A DNA stretch of 64,000 bases from DATARH01 sp036268075 (GTDB taxonomy: Bacteria > Pseudomonadota > Alphaproteobacteria > ATCC43930 > CGMCC-115725), in assembly GCA_036268075.1 (NCBI GenBank), contig DATAUV010000120.1:33243-97242 (forward strand), written 5' to 3'. Of this stretch, positions 23,741-32,777 are shown one piece after another. The position numbers and the translations under genes were made by a program. The notes under the pieces were generated by a model. The model had not been told where the DNA came from, did no database searches, and worked only from the letters and a program-made list of their open reading frames with translations. Every line of letters begins with the position of its first letter. Positions within the stretch are counted from its first letter, which is position 1.

Positions 23741-26700
23741 TCAATACTGGCCGGCGATCGCCTCCTCGATCAGTGCCACCTCGTCGCGATCAAGATCGAA
23801 CAGGCGATATACGCGGTCATTGATCTCGGCCTCCGCGTCGGCGATGAGGTCTGAAAGACGTTTCACCTCCGCCTTGCGGGCATTGAAATAGCGTTCCCAT
23901 TCGTCGCGCTCACCGACCGGGATTTCGATCTTAAATCGAGTAGCCAGCCGCAAACGGAGCCCCGCGAAGTCCAGCCCATACCAATCCCGGAAAGACCTCG
24001 CCGGCGTACCAATATCGGCCAGGCGATGAATAACCTCATTTATGGTTTTGAACCGCGCGACCGAGGCGGAACAGATATTTACCTCGATATCAGAAAATGC
24101 TTCCGGCCCGCTTCCTACTGGTAACTGCCCCATATAATTCACGCGCGCTTCGCGGAAGCCCCCACGGACCGCTGGGGCGAGGCCAGCGAAATAGAACCAC
24201 AGTAACTTTGCATTCAAATATGCACCAAAACCCGTGTCAGTTATTGGAATAATATAAGATTTATCATTTGAGTAAAATTTCTTATTGTCGTACGAAAAAT
24301 TGGCTTTATCATTGAAATGAGGATAGATAATTTTATTTTGATTGAATTTTGGTTCATATGCCGCCTGAGCTTGTTGAAGCTCCCACCAATTCTGTTTCGT
24401 TGCGCGCTTTTCTAGCAGTTTGCGAAACGGGGCGAGATGATCGCGGATCGCTGGATATTCCTCGATATCGATGCGGTTTTTCGGCGTGTAAATGAGCCAA
24501 AGATCGTCACTCTCGACATGCCATCGCTTCAGGTTTTCGCCGACCAGGAACGGCTTCAGCAGATCGGCGGAGCGGACGTCACGGGCGACCAGCGCATCGC
24601 GTTGTTCACGGCTCAACACGAATGCTTCGTTGAGCCCGGTCTTGATTCCGTAGAGCGGCGGTCCGTACACCTCCGCCAAAGTCTTGCGACCCGCCGCCAT
24701 CTTTTTGCGGATCGCATCGAGCCTATCGCCCTCAAAGCGCCATGAGCCGGCGCCCAGGCGGGCACGGGGCATCGGGCGCGACGAGGCGACGAACGCTTTC
24801 GTGAGGTCGTCGGGCAGAGCGCTCAGCTTCAAGAATCGCAAATCGCCGTTGCCGGTATGCCCATTTGACCGGCGCAACGTGACGATGGCGGGGTAGGTCG
24901 TCACCCCTGGGAAAATCTGCAAATCTCCGAAATCGACGACCGCCTCGATTTCCGCCTTGTCGATCAGGTGGCGCCGAAGCGCGGTGCCGGAGCCGGTGCG
25001 GAAAAACGTCGACGAGGAGATGTAGCCGAGCCTCCCGCCAGGCTTAAGCAACCGCACGCCGAGTTCGAAGAAATAGGCATAGAGGTCCGCGCGATCCGCG
25101 ACCACCTCATAACGCTTTTCGAGATAAGGCTTGAACGGCTTGATCAACTCCATGCGTACGTAAGGAGGGTTTCCAATAACGATATCGAAACCATCGGACG
25201 CAAAGATTTCGGGAAACGCCGATTTCCAGTCGAACGCACGCCGATGGAAATCCGCATCCTCGATCAAGCTGTTGCCCCAGCGGATCGTTTCGTCGAGCGA
25301 TTCGAGTTGGCGCCCTCTCTTCGCTGTCTTGAGCCATAGGGAAAGCCGGGTTATCTCCACCGACTCCGAATTCACGTCCACCCCATAGAGATTGCGGGTG
25401 ATGATCTCGACATCGGTGTCGCCCGCCCAATGTACCAGCAGCCCCGGCTCAAGCTCGCTCAATCGCTCGCGCACGCGGGTCTGTTCGGCCTTCAGGAAAT
25501 CAAAAGCGGCGATCAGAAACGCGCCCGAGCCGCAGGCAGGATCGAGGATCCGAAGTCCGGCGACGCATCCGAGATAGGCTCGCCAGAACAATAATTCCCC
25601 GTCCTTGCCACGCCACATAATCGCGCCGGTCGCATCCTCGGCATTGGCATGCTCCGCAAGGAGCACCTGAAAACGCTCGCGAAGATGTGCGCCAATGGTG
25701 TGTTCGACGATAAAACGTGTGACAAGATCGGGCGTGTATACGACGCCATCGCGTTTTCTCTTTGTAATACTTGGAAGCGGTTGCCCGTGTATTTCTGCAT
25801 GTTTTTGCTCAATATCGGTAATTGATTGCTCGAATATGTGACCAAGGATCGTTACAGAAACCTGACTTCGAAAATCGTACTGGGTAATGCTGCTGAATTG
25901 GTCAGTGAGATGATCCGGGATGGCCAGCGAATCCAGTTGCAGATCGGCCGCGAATAGGCCCCCATTGTATGGCGGGATGTTCAGTCTCGGATTACCGTGA
26001 TCGACCGCGTCGAACAGGCGCCTAAGATATTCCCATTTTGGCTTGGGTTCACTGTACGGGTCGGTAAAATTGACCGCATTTCGAATGCTGTCATCGGGAA
26101 GCAGTACGGTATCTTCGGCGAAGGCTATAAATATAATCCGGTCGAGAATTTTTTGTGCCAAACGGATGGCATGTTCAGCCGGTATCTCAGCGTGTTGGCT
26201 TCGTATGAATTGGAATAGATTTTCACGAATTTCACGATACTCTTGGTAGAGCTTATCGGTGATATCCTTATCTTCACGGAGACTGCGCTCCAGAAGGCTC
26301 TGCGTCTCGCCATTGAGCAGAAACTGTGCTCCTAGCAACCGAACGAAACGTTTGAGTATGGCAGGTTGATCGAGCGCACTAAGATCGAATTCCTCATAGT
26401 CGCGCCGACCCCGGCCGACCGCATAAAGGCGCAGCTCTCGCTGATTGGAGACGATTACCCACCGAGCGCCGATCGCGTCATTAGCGTACTCCCATGCCTG
26501 TTGCACCGGCGTCTTGGCACGCCCGGGCATGATCGCATCAAGGTTTTTGAGGGAAGGCCCCTTGAGCTCAAAAGGGGCAAGAATATCCGAATGATCGGCG
26601 GAGAACCGACCGAGGGCAAGGTCGACTTCGCCCGCGCCCACCGCCTGTTTCACCGAAACTGTCGCCGCTCCAGAAGCGTCGAAAGACCGATAGCCCAATA

Positions 26701-26878
26701 CGTCCTGCACGACATAGCGGTTGAAATCCGCCTCGAGCGAGGTTTCCTTCCGGCTCAGCAGAAACTCGTCTCGCATCAGCATCGCCCAGTGGGATGCGGC
26801 GTCCTGCTGCGCGCTGCTGGGCGTAAAGTCGAAGGCTTGCAGCGCAGCTTCGAGGGTTTTGGCGTTGAATAATGGCAT
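23741..26878 (-). CDS. Type IIG restriction-modification enzyme (fused nuclease, N6-adenine methylase and specificity domain)
   Basis: A 1045-aa single-chain R-M protein of the Eco57I/TaqI-like class. The N-terminus carries a PD-(D/E)xK-type nuclease pattern: Asp86 in 'GAGEVDLALG' and Glu104-x-Lys106 in 'APFELKGPS'. The methylase core follows, motif I 'LDPACGSGAF' at about 445-454 and catalytic motif IV 'NPPY' at 570-573. The last 350 residues form the TaqI-like target-recognition region ending in a coiled helix. No separate restriction, specificity or BREX genes are nearby, so it is a standalone defence gene. The recognition part (24200-24360) is markedly AT-rich compared with the flanks. 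Confidence 0.85.
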   Translation of the reverse strand: MPLFNAKTLEAALQAFDFTPSSAQQDAASHWAMLMRDEFLLSRKETSLEADFNRYVVQDVLGYRSFDASGAATVSVKQAVGAGEVDLALGRFSADHSDILAPFELKGPSLKNLDAIMPGRAKTPVQQAWEYANDAIGARWVIVSNQRELRLYAVGRGRRDYEEFDLSALDQPAILKRFVRLLGAQFLLNGETQSLLERSLREDKDITDKLYQEYREIRENLFQFIRSQHAEIPAEHAIRLAQKILDRIIFIAFAEDTVLLPDDSIRNAVNFTDPYSEPKPKWEYLRRLFDAVDHGNPRLNIPPYNGGLFAADLQLDSLAIPDHLTDQFSSITQYDFRSQVSVTILGHIFEQSITDIEQKHAEIHGQPLPSITKRKRDGVVYTPDLVTRFIVEHTIGAHLRERFQVLLAEHANAEDATGAIMWRGKDGELLFWRAYLGCVAGLRILDPACGSGAFLIAAFDFLKAEQTRVRERLSELEPGLLVHWAGDTDVEIITRNLYGVDVNSESVEITRLSLWLKTAKRGRQLESLDETIRWGNSLIEDADFHRRAFDWKSAFPEIFASDGFDIVIGNPPYVRMELIKPFKPYLEKRYEVVADRADLYAYFFELGVRLLKPGGRLGYISSSTFFRTGSGTALRRHLIDKAEIEAVVDFGDLQIFPGVTTYPAIVTLRRSNGHTGNGDLRFLKLSALPDDLTKAFVASSRPMPRARLGAGSWRFEGDRLDAIRKKMAAGRKTLAEVYGPPLYGIKTGLNEAFVLSREQRDALVARDVRSADLLKPFLVGENLKRWHVESDDLWLIYTPKNRIDIEEYPAIRDHLAPFRKLLEKRATKQNWWELQQAQAAYEPKFNQNKIIYPHFNDKANFSYDNKKFYSNDKSYIIPITDTGFGAYLNAKLLWFYFAGLAPAVRGGFREARVNYMGQLPVGSGPEAFSDIEVNICSASVARFKTINEVIHRLADIGTPARSFRDWYGLDFAGLRLRLATRFKIEIPVGERDEWERYFNARKAEVKRLSDLIADAEAEINDRVYRLFDLDRDEVALIEEAIAGQY

Positions 26879-26952
26879 CGAGCCTAATTAGCCGAGTTGA
26901 GGAGTGGAGGGCCAGAAGAAGCGGCCGGTTTGTATTTTTTGTTCCCCCAAAT

Positions 26953-27002
26953 CCCCCACCCCAACCCTCCCCCCCGCTTGCCGGGGAGGGTTGGGGTGGG
27001 GG
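26953..27002. repeat. Short inverted repeat CCCACCCCAACCCTCC / GGAGGGTTGGGGTGGG
   Basis: The arms 26953-26970 and about 26985-27002 pair with a GC-rich loop. It lies in the divergent gap between the restriction-modification gene and the alpha/beta hydrolase gene and resembles half of the urtB-urtC repeat (GGGTTGGGGTGAGG). Confidence 0.65.
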
Positions 27003-27067
27003 CCACGCTGGTGGCGGCCGCGCGAAAACCGCCCTAACATGAGCGACATTCGACCAGGGAGCACAAC

Positions 27068-27907
27068 ATGCCCGTCGCCCAGATTCGCGGCATCGACATC
27101 AACTACGAGGTTCTCGGCGAGCACGGACCGTGGGTTGCGCTGCAGCCGGGCGGACGGCGGGCGGGGGCTTCGCTGCAGCGGCTCGCCGCCGGGATCGCCG
27201 AGGCCGGCAACCGGGTCCTCATTTACGACCGGCGCAATTGCGGCGCGTCCAGCGTCGCCATCGACGGCGCCTCGGAGAACGAGGAGTGGGCCGAGGACCT
27301 CCACGAATTGCTGATGCGGCTCGACGCGGCGCCGGCCTATGTCGGCGGCAGCTCGTCGGGTTGCCGGCTGGCGCTGATCCTGGCGCTGCGCCACCCCGCC
27401 GATGTGCGCGGATTGCTGCTGTGGCGGGTCACCGGCGGCCAGCACGCGGCCACCCATTTGTCGAACCAGTACTACGCCTCGCACATCGCGGCGGCGAAAT
27501 CCGGCGGCATGGCGGCGGTCTGCGCGATGGAGCACTGGACCGAGGTGATTGCCGCCAACCCCAAGAGCCGCGCCGCGCTGACGGCGCTGGCCCCGGAGGA
27601 GTTCATCGCCCGGATGGAGCGGTGGCGGCACAGCTTCGACGCCGGCGCCGAGCACCCGGTGATCGGCCTCAGCCCGGCCGAGCTGCGCGGCCTCGCGATG
27701 CCGGCGTGCATCGTCCCCGGCAAGGACCCGGTTCACCCGCTCGCCGCCGGCCAAGCCGCCCATCGCCTGATGCCGAACGCCGAATATGTCGAGGTGGTGA
27801 CGCAGCAGGCCGCCACGCTCGATGAGGCTTTCGCCGATTGGGACGCCAAGGAAGGTCTCCTCGCGGCGACCTTTGTCGACTTCCTGCGCCGGCAGCGGCG
27901 GCGGTAA
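27068..27907 (+). CDS. Alpha/beta hydrolase-fold protein lacking the usual catalytic His
   Basis: A 279-aa alpha/beta hydrolase. The oxyanion/nucleophile elbow is 'YVGGSSSGCRLAL' (Ser96), and the acid is likely Asp220 in 'IVPGKDPVHPL'. After the last strand, where the catalytic His normally occurs, the sequence is 'YVEVVTQQAATLDEAF' with Gln instead; the nearest His is 223. Either the His is supplied differently or the protein is no longer a hydrolase. It stands alone; dodecin is convergent downstream after a palindromic repeat. Confidence 0.8.
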   Translation: MPVAQIRGIDINYEVLGEHGPWVALQPGGRRAGASLQRLAAGIAEAGNRVLIYDRRNCGASSVAIDGASENEEWAEDLHELLMRLDAAPAYVGGSSSGCRLALILALRHPADVRGLLLWRVTGGQHAATHLSNQYYASHIAAAKSGGMAAVCAMEHWTEVIAANPKSRAALTALAPEEFIARMERWRHSFDAGAEHPVIGLSPAELRGLAMPACIVPGKDPVHPLAAGQAAHRLMPNAEYVEVVTQQAATLDEAFADWDAKEGLLAATFVDFLRRQRRR

Positions 27908-27923
27908 GCGCCAACAGCCCTTG

Positions 27924-28007
27924 CCCGTCATCCCGGCGCAGGCCGGGACCCACGTGTGGAGCGTTCGGAAAGCTGAAAAGTGGGTCCCGGCCTGCGCCGG
28001 TATGACG
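27924..28007. repeat. Inverted repeat, family A
   Basis: The left arm 27924-27953 (CCCGTCATCCCGGCGCAGGC...) and right arm 27980-28007 are complementary except one base (GGTATGACG versus GGGATGACG). It shares the arms of the copy at 1805-1894 with CGCAGG in place of CGAAGG. It lies between convergent genes. Confidence 0.85.
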
Positions 28008-28029
28008 ATTGTGAGATTCCCGCGTGTCG

Positions 28030-28236
28030 TCAGTCGAGCGTGAAGCCGACCTTCAGCGTCACCTGGAAGTGGCTGACCTTGCCGTTGTCGATGTGGCCGC
28101 GGGTTTCGGCGACCTCGAACCAGCGCAGTTCACGCACGGTCTTAGAGGCGCGGGCGATTGCCATGCGGATGGCGTCGTCGATGCTCTTTTCCGACGAGCC
28201 GACGATCTGAATGACGCGGTAGATGTGGTCGTCCAT
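28030..28236 (-). CDS. Dodecin family flavin-binding protein
   Basis: A 68-aa protein matching dodecin throughout: 'VYRVIQIVGSS'-type start, 'SIDDAIRMAIARASKTVREL' helix, the flavin-stacking Trp in 'LRWFEVAETRG', and 'YQVTLKVGFTL'-type end. Dodecins form dodecameric shells that store or buffer riboflavin/FMN. It is 55 bases downstream of, and probably co-transcribed with, the di-iron ferritin-like gene. Confidence 0.9.
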   Translation of the reverse strand: MDDHIYRVIQIVGSSEKSIDDAIRMAIARASKTVRELRWFEVAETRGHIDNGKVSHFQVTLKVGFTLD

Positions 28237-28291
28237 CGCTTTCTCCCATTCTACTGCCCGGCGAACGGTCGGATCGCGAGAACGATCCGGG

Positions 28292-29416
28292 TCAGGCGAT
28301 CTTCTGGCCGATGACCCGGCGCTTCTCGTTGATCGCGCGGAGGTATTCGATGCCGTCGGCGGCGATCGCGTCGCCGATCATCGCATCGCCCTCGGCGGCG
28401 AGCTCGTTGGTGTCGACCCAGGCGGAATAGATGTGGATCGTGCGGTCGGTGACGATGCCGGCCTTCAAGAGGGTCTTGACCAACACGCGGAAGACATTGG
28501 TGCCTTCCTTGAGCGAGTTCTTGCGCCCGCCGTGGAAGCGCTCGCGCACCGAGTCGCGCAGCTTGCCGACATCGAGCCCGAACCCCTCGTAGACATAGGC
28601 GCGCTGGGCCATGCTGGAGAGGTTGAAGAGCAGGATCTCGAACACTCGCGCGGTCCAGTCTTCGACCTGCTCGTGCTCCTCGCGCGAGAGGCGCGGGATC
28701 GTGCGGTCGGCCCAGATCTTGCCAAAGCGGTGATGGAACGCCTCGTCGGTCATCACGAGCTGTACGAGGCGCTTCAGCAGCGGGTCGCGGGCATGGGCGT
28801 GGAGGTTGGCGAAGGCGCCCATCGCCAGCCCCTCCAGCAGCATCTGCATGCCGATCAGCTTTTTGTAGACGACCGGCGACAGCACGATGTCGGTCAGGAA
28901 CTCGCCGAGCACCGGCCCGACCGGATAGGGCGTGCCCCAGCGCGCCTTGACGTAGCGGCCGAACGCGGCGACGTGGCGCGCCTCCTCGCGCACCTGGTTG
29001 GCGGCGTATTCCTGCGCGCCGGGGTCGAGGAGGATGTCGCAGAGCGAGGCCGACAGCGACAGCGCCCCCTGCTCGCCATGCAGGATGTTCGACAGCGTCC
29101 AGCGCTGGATCTGGTTCGCGAGGCGGATTTTCTGCCCCTCGTCGAGATGCTCGGTCGCGCCGCAATTCAGTTCGGGGAACCGTTCGAGCGGCAAAAGCGG
29201 CTCGTGGTCGAGGTCCCAGCCCTGGGTGAAATCGAGATAGGCCGGGTTGTACGGGTCCCAGAAATGGTCGTGCGTCGCGCCGATGATCCCGTCGAACGCA
29301 TCGCTGCGCCTCCCATACCGCTCGACCGCCACCATCGCCGCGAAATCATCGGCCGCGACGGTCTCGTAGGCGGAGTCGTGGGTGATTTGGGTGTCGGTCG
29401 CGGCGTCCTGGGTCAT
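28292..29416 (-). CDS. Ferritin-like di-iron protein (R2/AurF-like), unknown substrate
   Basis: A 374-aa helical protein with di-iron ligand motifs in the order expected for R2-like oxidases: Glu in 'ILHGEQGALS', 'REEARHVAAF' (E-E-x-x-R-H), Glu in 'LLEGLAMGAF', and 'TDEAFHHRFGK' (D-E-x-x-H-H). This points to an O2-activating carboxylate-bridged centre, as in AurF-type N-oxygenases or ribonucleotide reductase R2-like proteins. ATG 29416 has GGGAGGA upstream; the longer frame has no similarity. It is next to dodecin, a flavin carrier. Confidence 0.75.
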   Translation of the reverse strand: MTQDAATDTQITHDSAYETVAADDFAAMVAVERYGRRSDAFDGIIGATHDHFWDPYNPAYLDFTQGWDLDHEPLLPLERFPELNCGATEHLDEGQKIRLANQIQRWTLSNILHGEQGALSLSASLCDILLDPGAQEYAANQVREEARHVAAFGRYVKARWGTPYPVGPVLGEFLTDIVLSPVVYKKLIGMQMLLEGLAMGAFANLHAHARDPLLKRLVQLVMTDEAFHHRFGKIWADRTIPRLSREEHEQVEDWTARVFEILLFNLSSMAQRAYVYEGFGLDVGKLRDSVRERFHGGRKNSLKEGTNVFRVLVKTLLKAGIVTDRTIHIYSAWVDTNELAAEGDAMIGDAIAADGIEYLRAINEKRRVIGQKIA

Positions 29417-29666
29417 CAGCGATCCTCCCCCGTCCTTGCAGCCTCCGCCTCGCGAGCGCACATTGTGGTACAGATCGCCCGGAAAATCGAACGCTACCCG
29501 CCATGCTGAGCGCGCTTGCCCTGTCAGGATGCTTGATCCCACCTCTCGCGCTGCTCACCGGACTCCCGCTTGGCCAGGAAGACGGAGCCGCTGGCGTCCC
29601 TGCGAAGCTCGCCGGTCTGCCGAAAAAGCAAGCCGCCTTTCGTGCCGCGATCAAGGAAGCAATCCT

Positions 29667-29990
29667 GACGAGCTGGGCGAACTCGCGGACGCCGTTTACG
29701 CCGGCGAACGGGAGATTGCCCGGGAAATGGTCCCCAAGATGGAATTGCTCGGGAACCGGCTCACGGAGCTGAAGCGGGCTCGTCACACCCCCAAACGCGT
29801 GCACTGCGGCGGCACATGGAGGAATGGCTCGACAACACCGCCACCTGGCTTGAGCGCTACCAAAATCCGCGGATTATGCTGATAAAGCTCGCCTCCGATC
29901 GGCGCAGCCTGACCGAACCGGGAAGCCCCGTGTTTTCGACTGCCGGGGAAGTAGAGGCTCACCTGCGCAGCCTCAGCGGTTCTTCACAGA
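29667..29990 (+). pseudogene. Frameshifted remnant of an unidentified gene
   Basis: The gap 29417-30114 has no intact gene, but it contains two protein-like segments in different frames: 'DELGELADAVYAGEREIARE' plus 'MVPKMELLGNRLTELKRARH' (29667-29786), then after a frameshift 'MEEWLDNTATWLERYQNPRI' plus 'MLIKLASDRRSLTEP' (29816-29920). Joined, they give an acidic/basic helical protein. I do not recognise the family. The remainder to 30114 shows only short unconvincing frames. Confidence 0.4.
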
Positions 29991-30114
29991 CGACTACAAC
30001 TTCCCACTCCTCCTGCGCTGGCTCAGGCGATTTTTGCGCGCCCTCATCCAGGCCCTCTCGCAACCCCTACTGGCCGCGACCGAAATCCCCTAAAAAGAGC
30101 CGCTCAGCCGTTCT

Positions 30115-31068
30115 TCATGGAGACAGCATAGCAGCTCGGTACCACTCACAGGTTTGGCGTATTCCTTCGGCGAGACCGATACTCGGGCGCCATCCAGAAG
30201 CGTTCAACTTCGTGACGTCGAGCAGCTTGCGCGGACTACCGTCGGGCTTCGACGTGTCGAACTCGAACCGGCCGCTAAAGCCTGCAGCATCAGCGATCAA
30301 CCGCGCGAGGTCCCCAATCGTCACGTCTTCGCCGGTGCCGATATTGATCGGCTCTTCCGCCGACCACGTCTTCATCAGAAATACGCAGGCGTCGGCGAGA
30401 TCGTCGACATGGAGGAACTCACGGCGGGGAGTGCCCGAACCCCAGACCTCGACGGAATCCCTGCCTTCGCGCACGGCCCCGTCGGTCTTGGCAAGCAGCG
30501 CCGGCAGGACATGGCTCGATAAAAGGTCGAAATTGTCATAGGGACCGTACAGATTTGTCGGCATCACCGAAACGAAGTCGCAGCCATACTGCCGCCGATA
30601 AGCCTGGCAGAGCTTGAGTCCGGCAATCTTGGCAATAGCATACCATTGATTTGTCGGTTCCAGGGGACCGGCCAACAGGCAGCTCTCCGGCATCGGCTGC
30701 GGAGCAAGACGCGGGTAGATGCACGACGAACCAAGGAACATCAGCTTCGCGACCCCGGTCCGACGCGACGCCTCGATCACGTTCGTCGCGATCGCCAAAT
30801 TGTCATAGAGAAATTCGCCCGGACGAGTGTCGTTTGCATGAATGCCGCCGACGCGCGCCGCAGCGAGGAACACTGCCTCCGGTCGCTGGTCGTCGAACCA
30901 GTTATCGACTGCCGCTCGATCGCGCAGGTCGACCGACTCGCGGCCGGCCGTCAGAATTTGACAATCCTCCCGCGCCAGCCGGCGCACTATCGCCGAGCCC
31001 ACCATGCCGCGATCGCCCGCGACGAAAATGCGCCGCCCAGTCAGCGGAAAGATGATCTGCGATTTCAC
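30115..31068 (-). CDS. fcl: GDP-L-fucose synthase
   Basis: A 317-aa short-chain dehydrogenase (epimerase/reductase) that converts GDP-4-keto-6-deoxy-D-mannose to GDP-L-fucose with NADPH. The Rossmann motif is 'VAGDRGMVGSAIVRRL', the substrate loop 'FLGSSCIYP' and the catalytic Tyr-x3-Lys 'NQWYAIAKIAGLKLC'; all are typical of WcaG/Fcl. GTG 31068 overlaps the gmd stop (GTGA), so the two enzymes of the pathway are translationally coupled. The product is likely used for capsule, LPS or O-antigen. Confidence 0.93.
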   Translation of the reverse strand: MKSQIIFPLTGRRIFVAGDRGMVGSAIVRRLAREDCQILTAGRESVDLRDRAAVDNWFDDQRPEAVFLAAARVGGIHANDTRPGEFLYDNLAIATNVIEASRRTGVAKLMFLGSSCIYPRLAPQPMPESCLLAGPLEPTNQWYAIAKIAGLKLCQAYRRQYGCDFVSVMPTNLYGPYDNFDLLSSHVLPALLAKTDGAVREGRDSVEVWGSGTPRREFLHVDDLADACVFLMKTWSAEEPINIGTGEDVTIGDLARLIADAAGFSGRFEFDTSKPDGSPRKLLDVTKLNASGWRPSIGLAEGIRQTCEWYRAAMLSP

Positions 31069-32129
31069 GGTCGATTCCCTCGATCGAGCGCCGCGCCACG
31101 CGCTGGATCGTCGAACCCAGCCCCGCTTACCACTTGCTCACGCCGCGCCAAGTCAATGTCATGGGCGACCATCATTCGGATGAGCTCCTGAAAGCCGAGC
31201 CGCGGCTCCCACCCCAACTCTCGGCGTGCCTTACCGGGATCACCGCGTAGGGCATCGACTTCCGTCGGGCGCAGGTATCGATCGTCAGTCTCGACGTGAT
31301 GGCGCCAGTCGAGATTGCCCTCTGCAAAGGCGATCTCAACCAATTCGCGCACGCTGTGTGCCGTGCCGGTGGCGATAACGTAATCGTCCGGTTTCTCCCG
31401 CTGCAGCATTAGCCACATCGCCTCGACGTAATCCCCGGCAAACCCCCAATCACGTCTCGCATCAAGGTTTCCCAGGTAAAGTTTCTGCTGCAAGCCTTGA
31501 GAGATCCGCCCGACTGCGCGGGTAATTTTGCGGGTGACAAAGGTTTCTCCGCGACGAGGGCTCTCGTGATTGAATAAAATCCCATTACAAATGAAAAGAT
31601 CATACGCCTCGCGGTAATTCACCGCAAACCAATGCGCCGCGACCTTGCTGGCACCGTAAGGGCTTCGTGGATAAAACGGTGTCCTTTCGTTTTGCGGCGG
31701 GGGGGATGCGCCGAACATCTCCGACGAGCCGGCCTGGTAGTAACGTGCGGGGCGCCCGCCATGCTGGATGTGGTCGCGCAGCGCCTCGATTAGCCGCAAG
31801 GTGCCGACCGCGACGGCCTCGGCCGTGTATTCGGGGATATCGAACGACACCTTTACATGGCTCTGCCCGCCAAGGTTGTATACTTCGTCCGGGTTCACCG
31901 TCTCCAACAATCGACGGAGCCCGCCCGCCTCAGTCAAATCGCCGTAGTGCAGGGTCAGATTAGCGCCGCCGAGATGGGGATCGTGGTACAAATGGTCAAC
32001 GCGATCCGTGTTGAATAGGCTGGCGCGGCGCATCAGCCCGTGGACCTCATACCCCTTTGCGAGCAAGAATTCGGTGAGGTATGAACCGTCCTGCCCGGTC
32101 ACTCCGGTGATTAATGCGCGCTTTCCCAT
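31065..32129 (-). CDS. gmd: GDP-mannose 4,6-dehydratase
   Basis: A 354-aa NADP-dependent dehydratase, the first step from GDP-mannose to GDP-4-keto-6-deoxymannose. It has the N-terminal 'RALITGVTGQDGSYLTEFLL', the active-site 'SSEMFGASPPPQNERTPFYP' (the E and the T of the loop) and the Tyr-x3-Lys 'SPYGASKVAAHW'. Start ATG 32129 gives the usual GMD N-terminus; an upstream GTG extends the frame without similarity. Cotranscribed with fcl. No other polysaccharide genes lie nearby. Confidence 0.93.
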   Translation of the reverse strand: MGKRALITGVTGQDGSYLTEFLLAKGYEVHGLMRRASLFNTDRVDHLYHDPHLGGANLTLHYGDLTEAGGLRRLLETVNPDEVYNLGGQSHVKVSFDIPEYTAEAVAVGTLRLIEALRDHIQHGGRPARYYQAGSSEMFGASPPPQNERTPFYPRSPYGASKVAAHWFAVNYREAYDLFICNGILFNHESPRRGETFVTRKITRAVGRISQGLQQKLYLGNLDARRDWGFAGDYVEAMWLMLQREKPDDYVIATGTAHSVRELVEIAFAEGNLDWRHHVETDDRYLRPTEVDALRGDPGKARRELGWEPRLGFQELIRMMVAHDIDLARREQVVSGAGFDDPARGAALDRGNRP

Positions 32130-32254
32130 TCCCCACCTTACCACAATGCCTTGATGGATTACAGTCGTTGGGCGGTCGACATACCCGCTCGGCATTCCAA
32201 GGCTGATCGCCTCGTGCTCAATTCGGGGGAGCACTCAGCATTCTGGGCCGTCCC

Positions 32255-32631
32255 GTGCCCGATATTGCCGCTCATCGCGCCCGCTCGATCATCCAAGAAA
32301 CCGGTGGCGCGTGTGGCGACCTTGGCACGTTCATCCCCCACGTCATCGGCGCAATCACCGTAGCGGGACTGGCTCCGGTGCGTGTGCTGTTCGGCTTCGG
32401 GATCTTCCTGATCTCGACGGGGCTGCGCTACGGGTTGCCAATACCTGCGCAACCGATGAAAGCGGTATCGGCTGTGATCCTGACGGGCGGCTTACGTCCG
32501 GGAGAAGCAGCCGCGGCCGGCATGATAATCGGCGTCGTTTTGCTTGTGGTCGGCGCGAGAGGGTCGATCGGCCGGCTTTCCCGCATGATCCCCAATCCGT
32601 GAGTGCTGGGCTCCAATTTGGATTGGGCTGA
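32255..32631 (+). pseudogene. N-terminal fragment of a MOT1-type molybdate/sulfate transporter
   Basis: Codons 1-115 read like the start of the MFS_MOT1 family: 'IIQETGGACGDLGTFIPHVI', 'GLRYGLPIPAQPMKAVSAVI' and 'LTGGLRPGEAAAAGMIIGVV'. The frame ends 'MIPNP*'; after one extra C the family sequence continues in the next frame as 'QSVSAGLQFGLG*' and stops at 32631. About two thirds of a normal transporter (roughly 380-400 aa) is missing. It carries both a frameshift and a truncation, so it is not functional. Sequence 32632-32777 shows nothing recognisable. Confidence 0.75.
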
Positions 32632-32777
32632 AGAGTGCCAGTCGCACCGAGATTATTTCCGGTTTTCCGTAGCCTTATACGATTGGAAAACAATCGAGTG
32701 GGAATGATTTTGGCCCATCGAGGGCTATCCCACGGCGTTCGGCCGCCGAGCCGGAGAGCTGCCTCGGTCGTCCCGCG

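Noticed and set aside
23741..26878. BREX PglX methylase
   Set aside because: No brxA/B/C, pglZ or brxL genes nearby, and an N-terminal nuclease motif is present, fitting a standalone type IIG enzyme.
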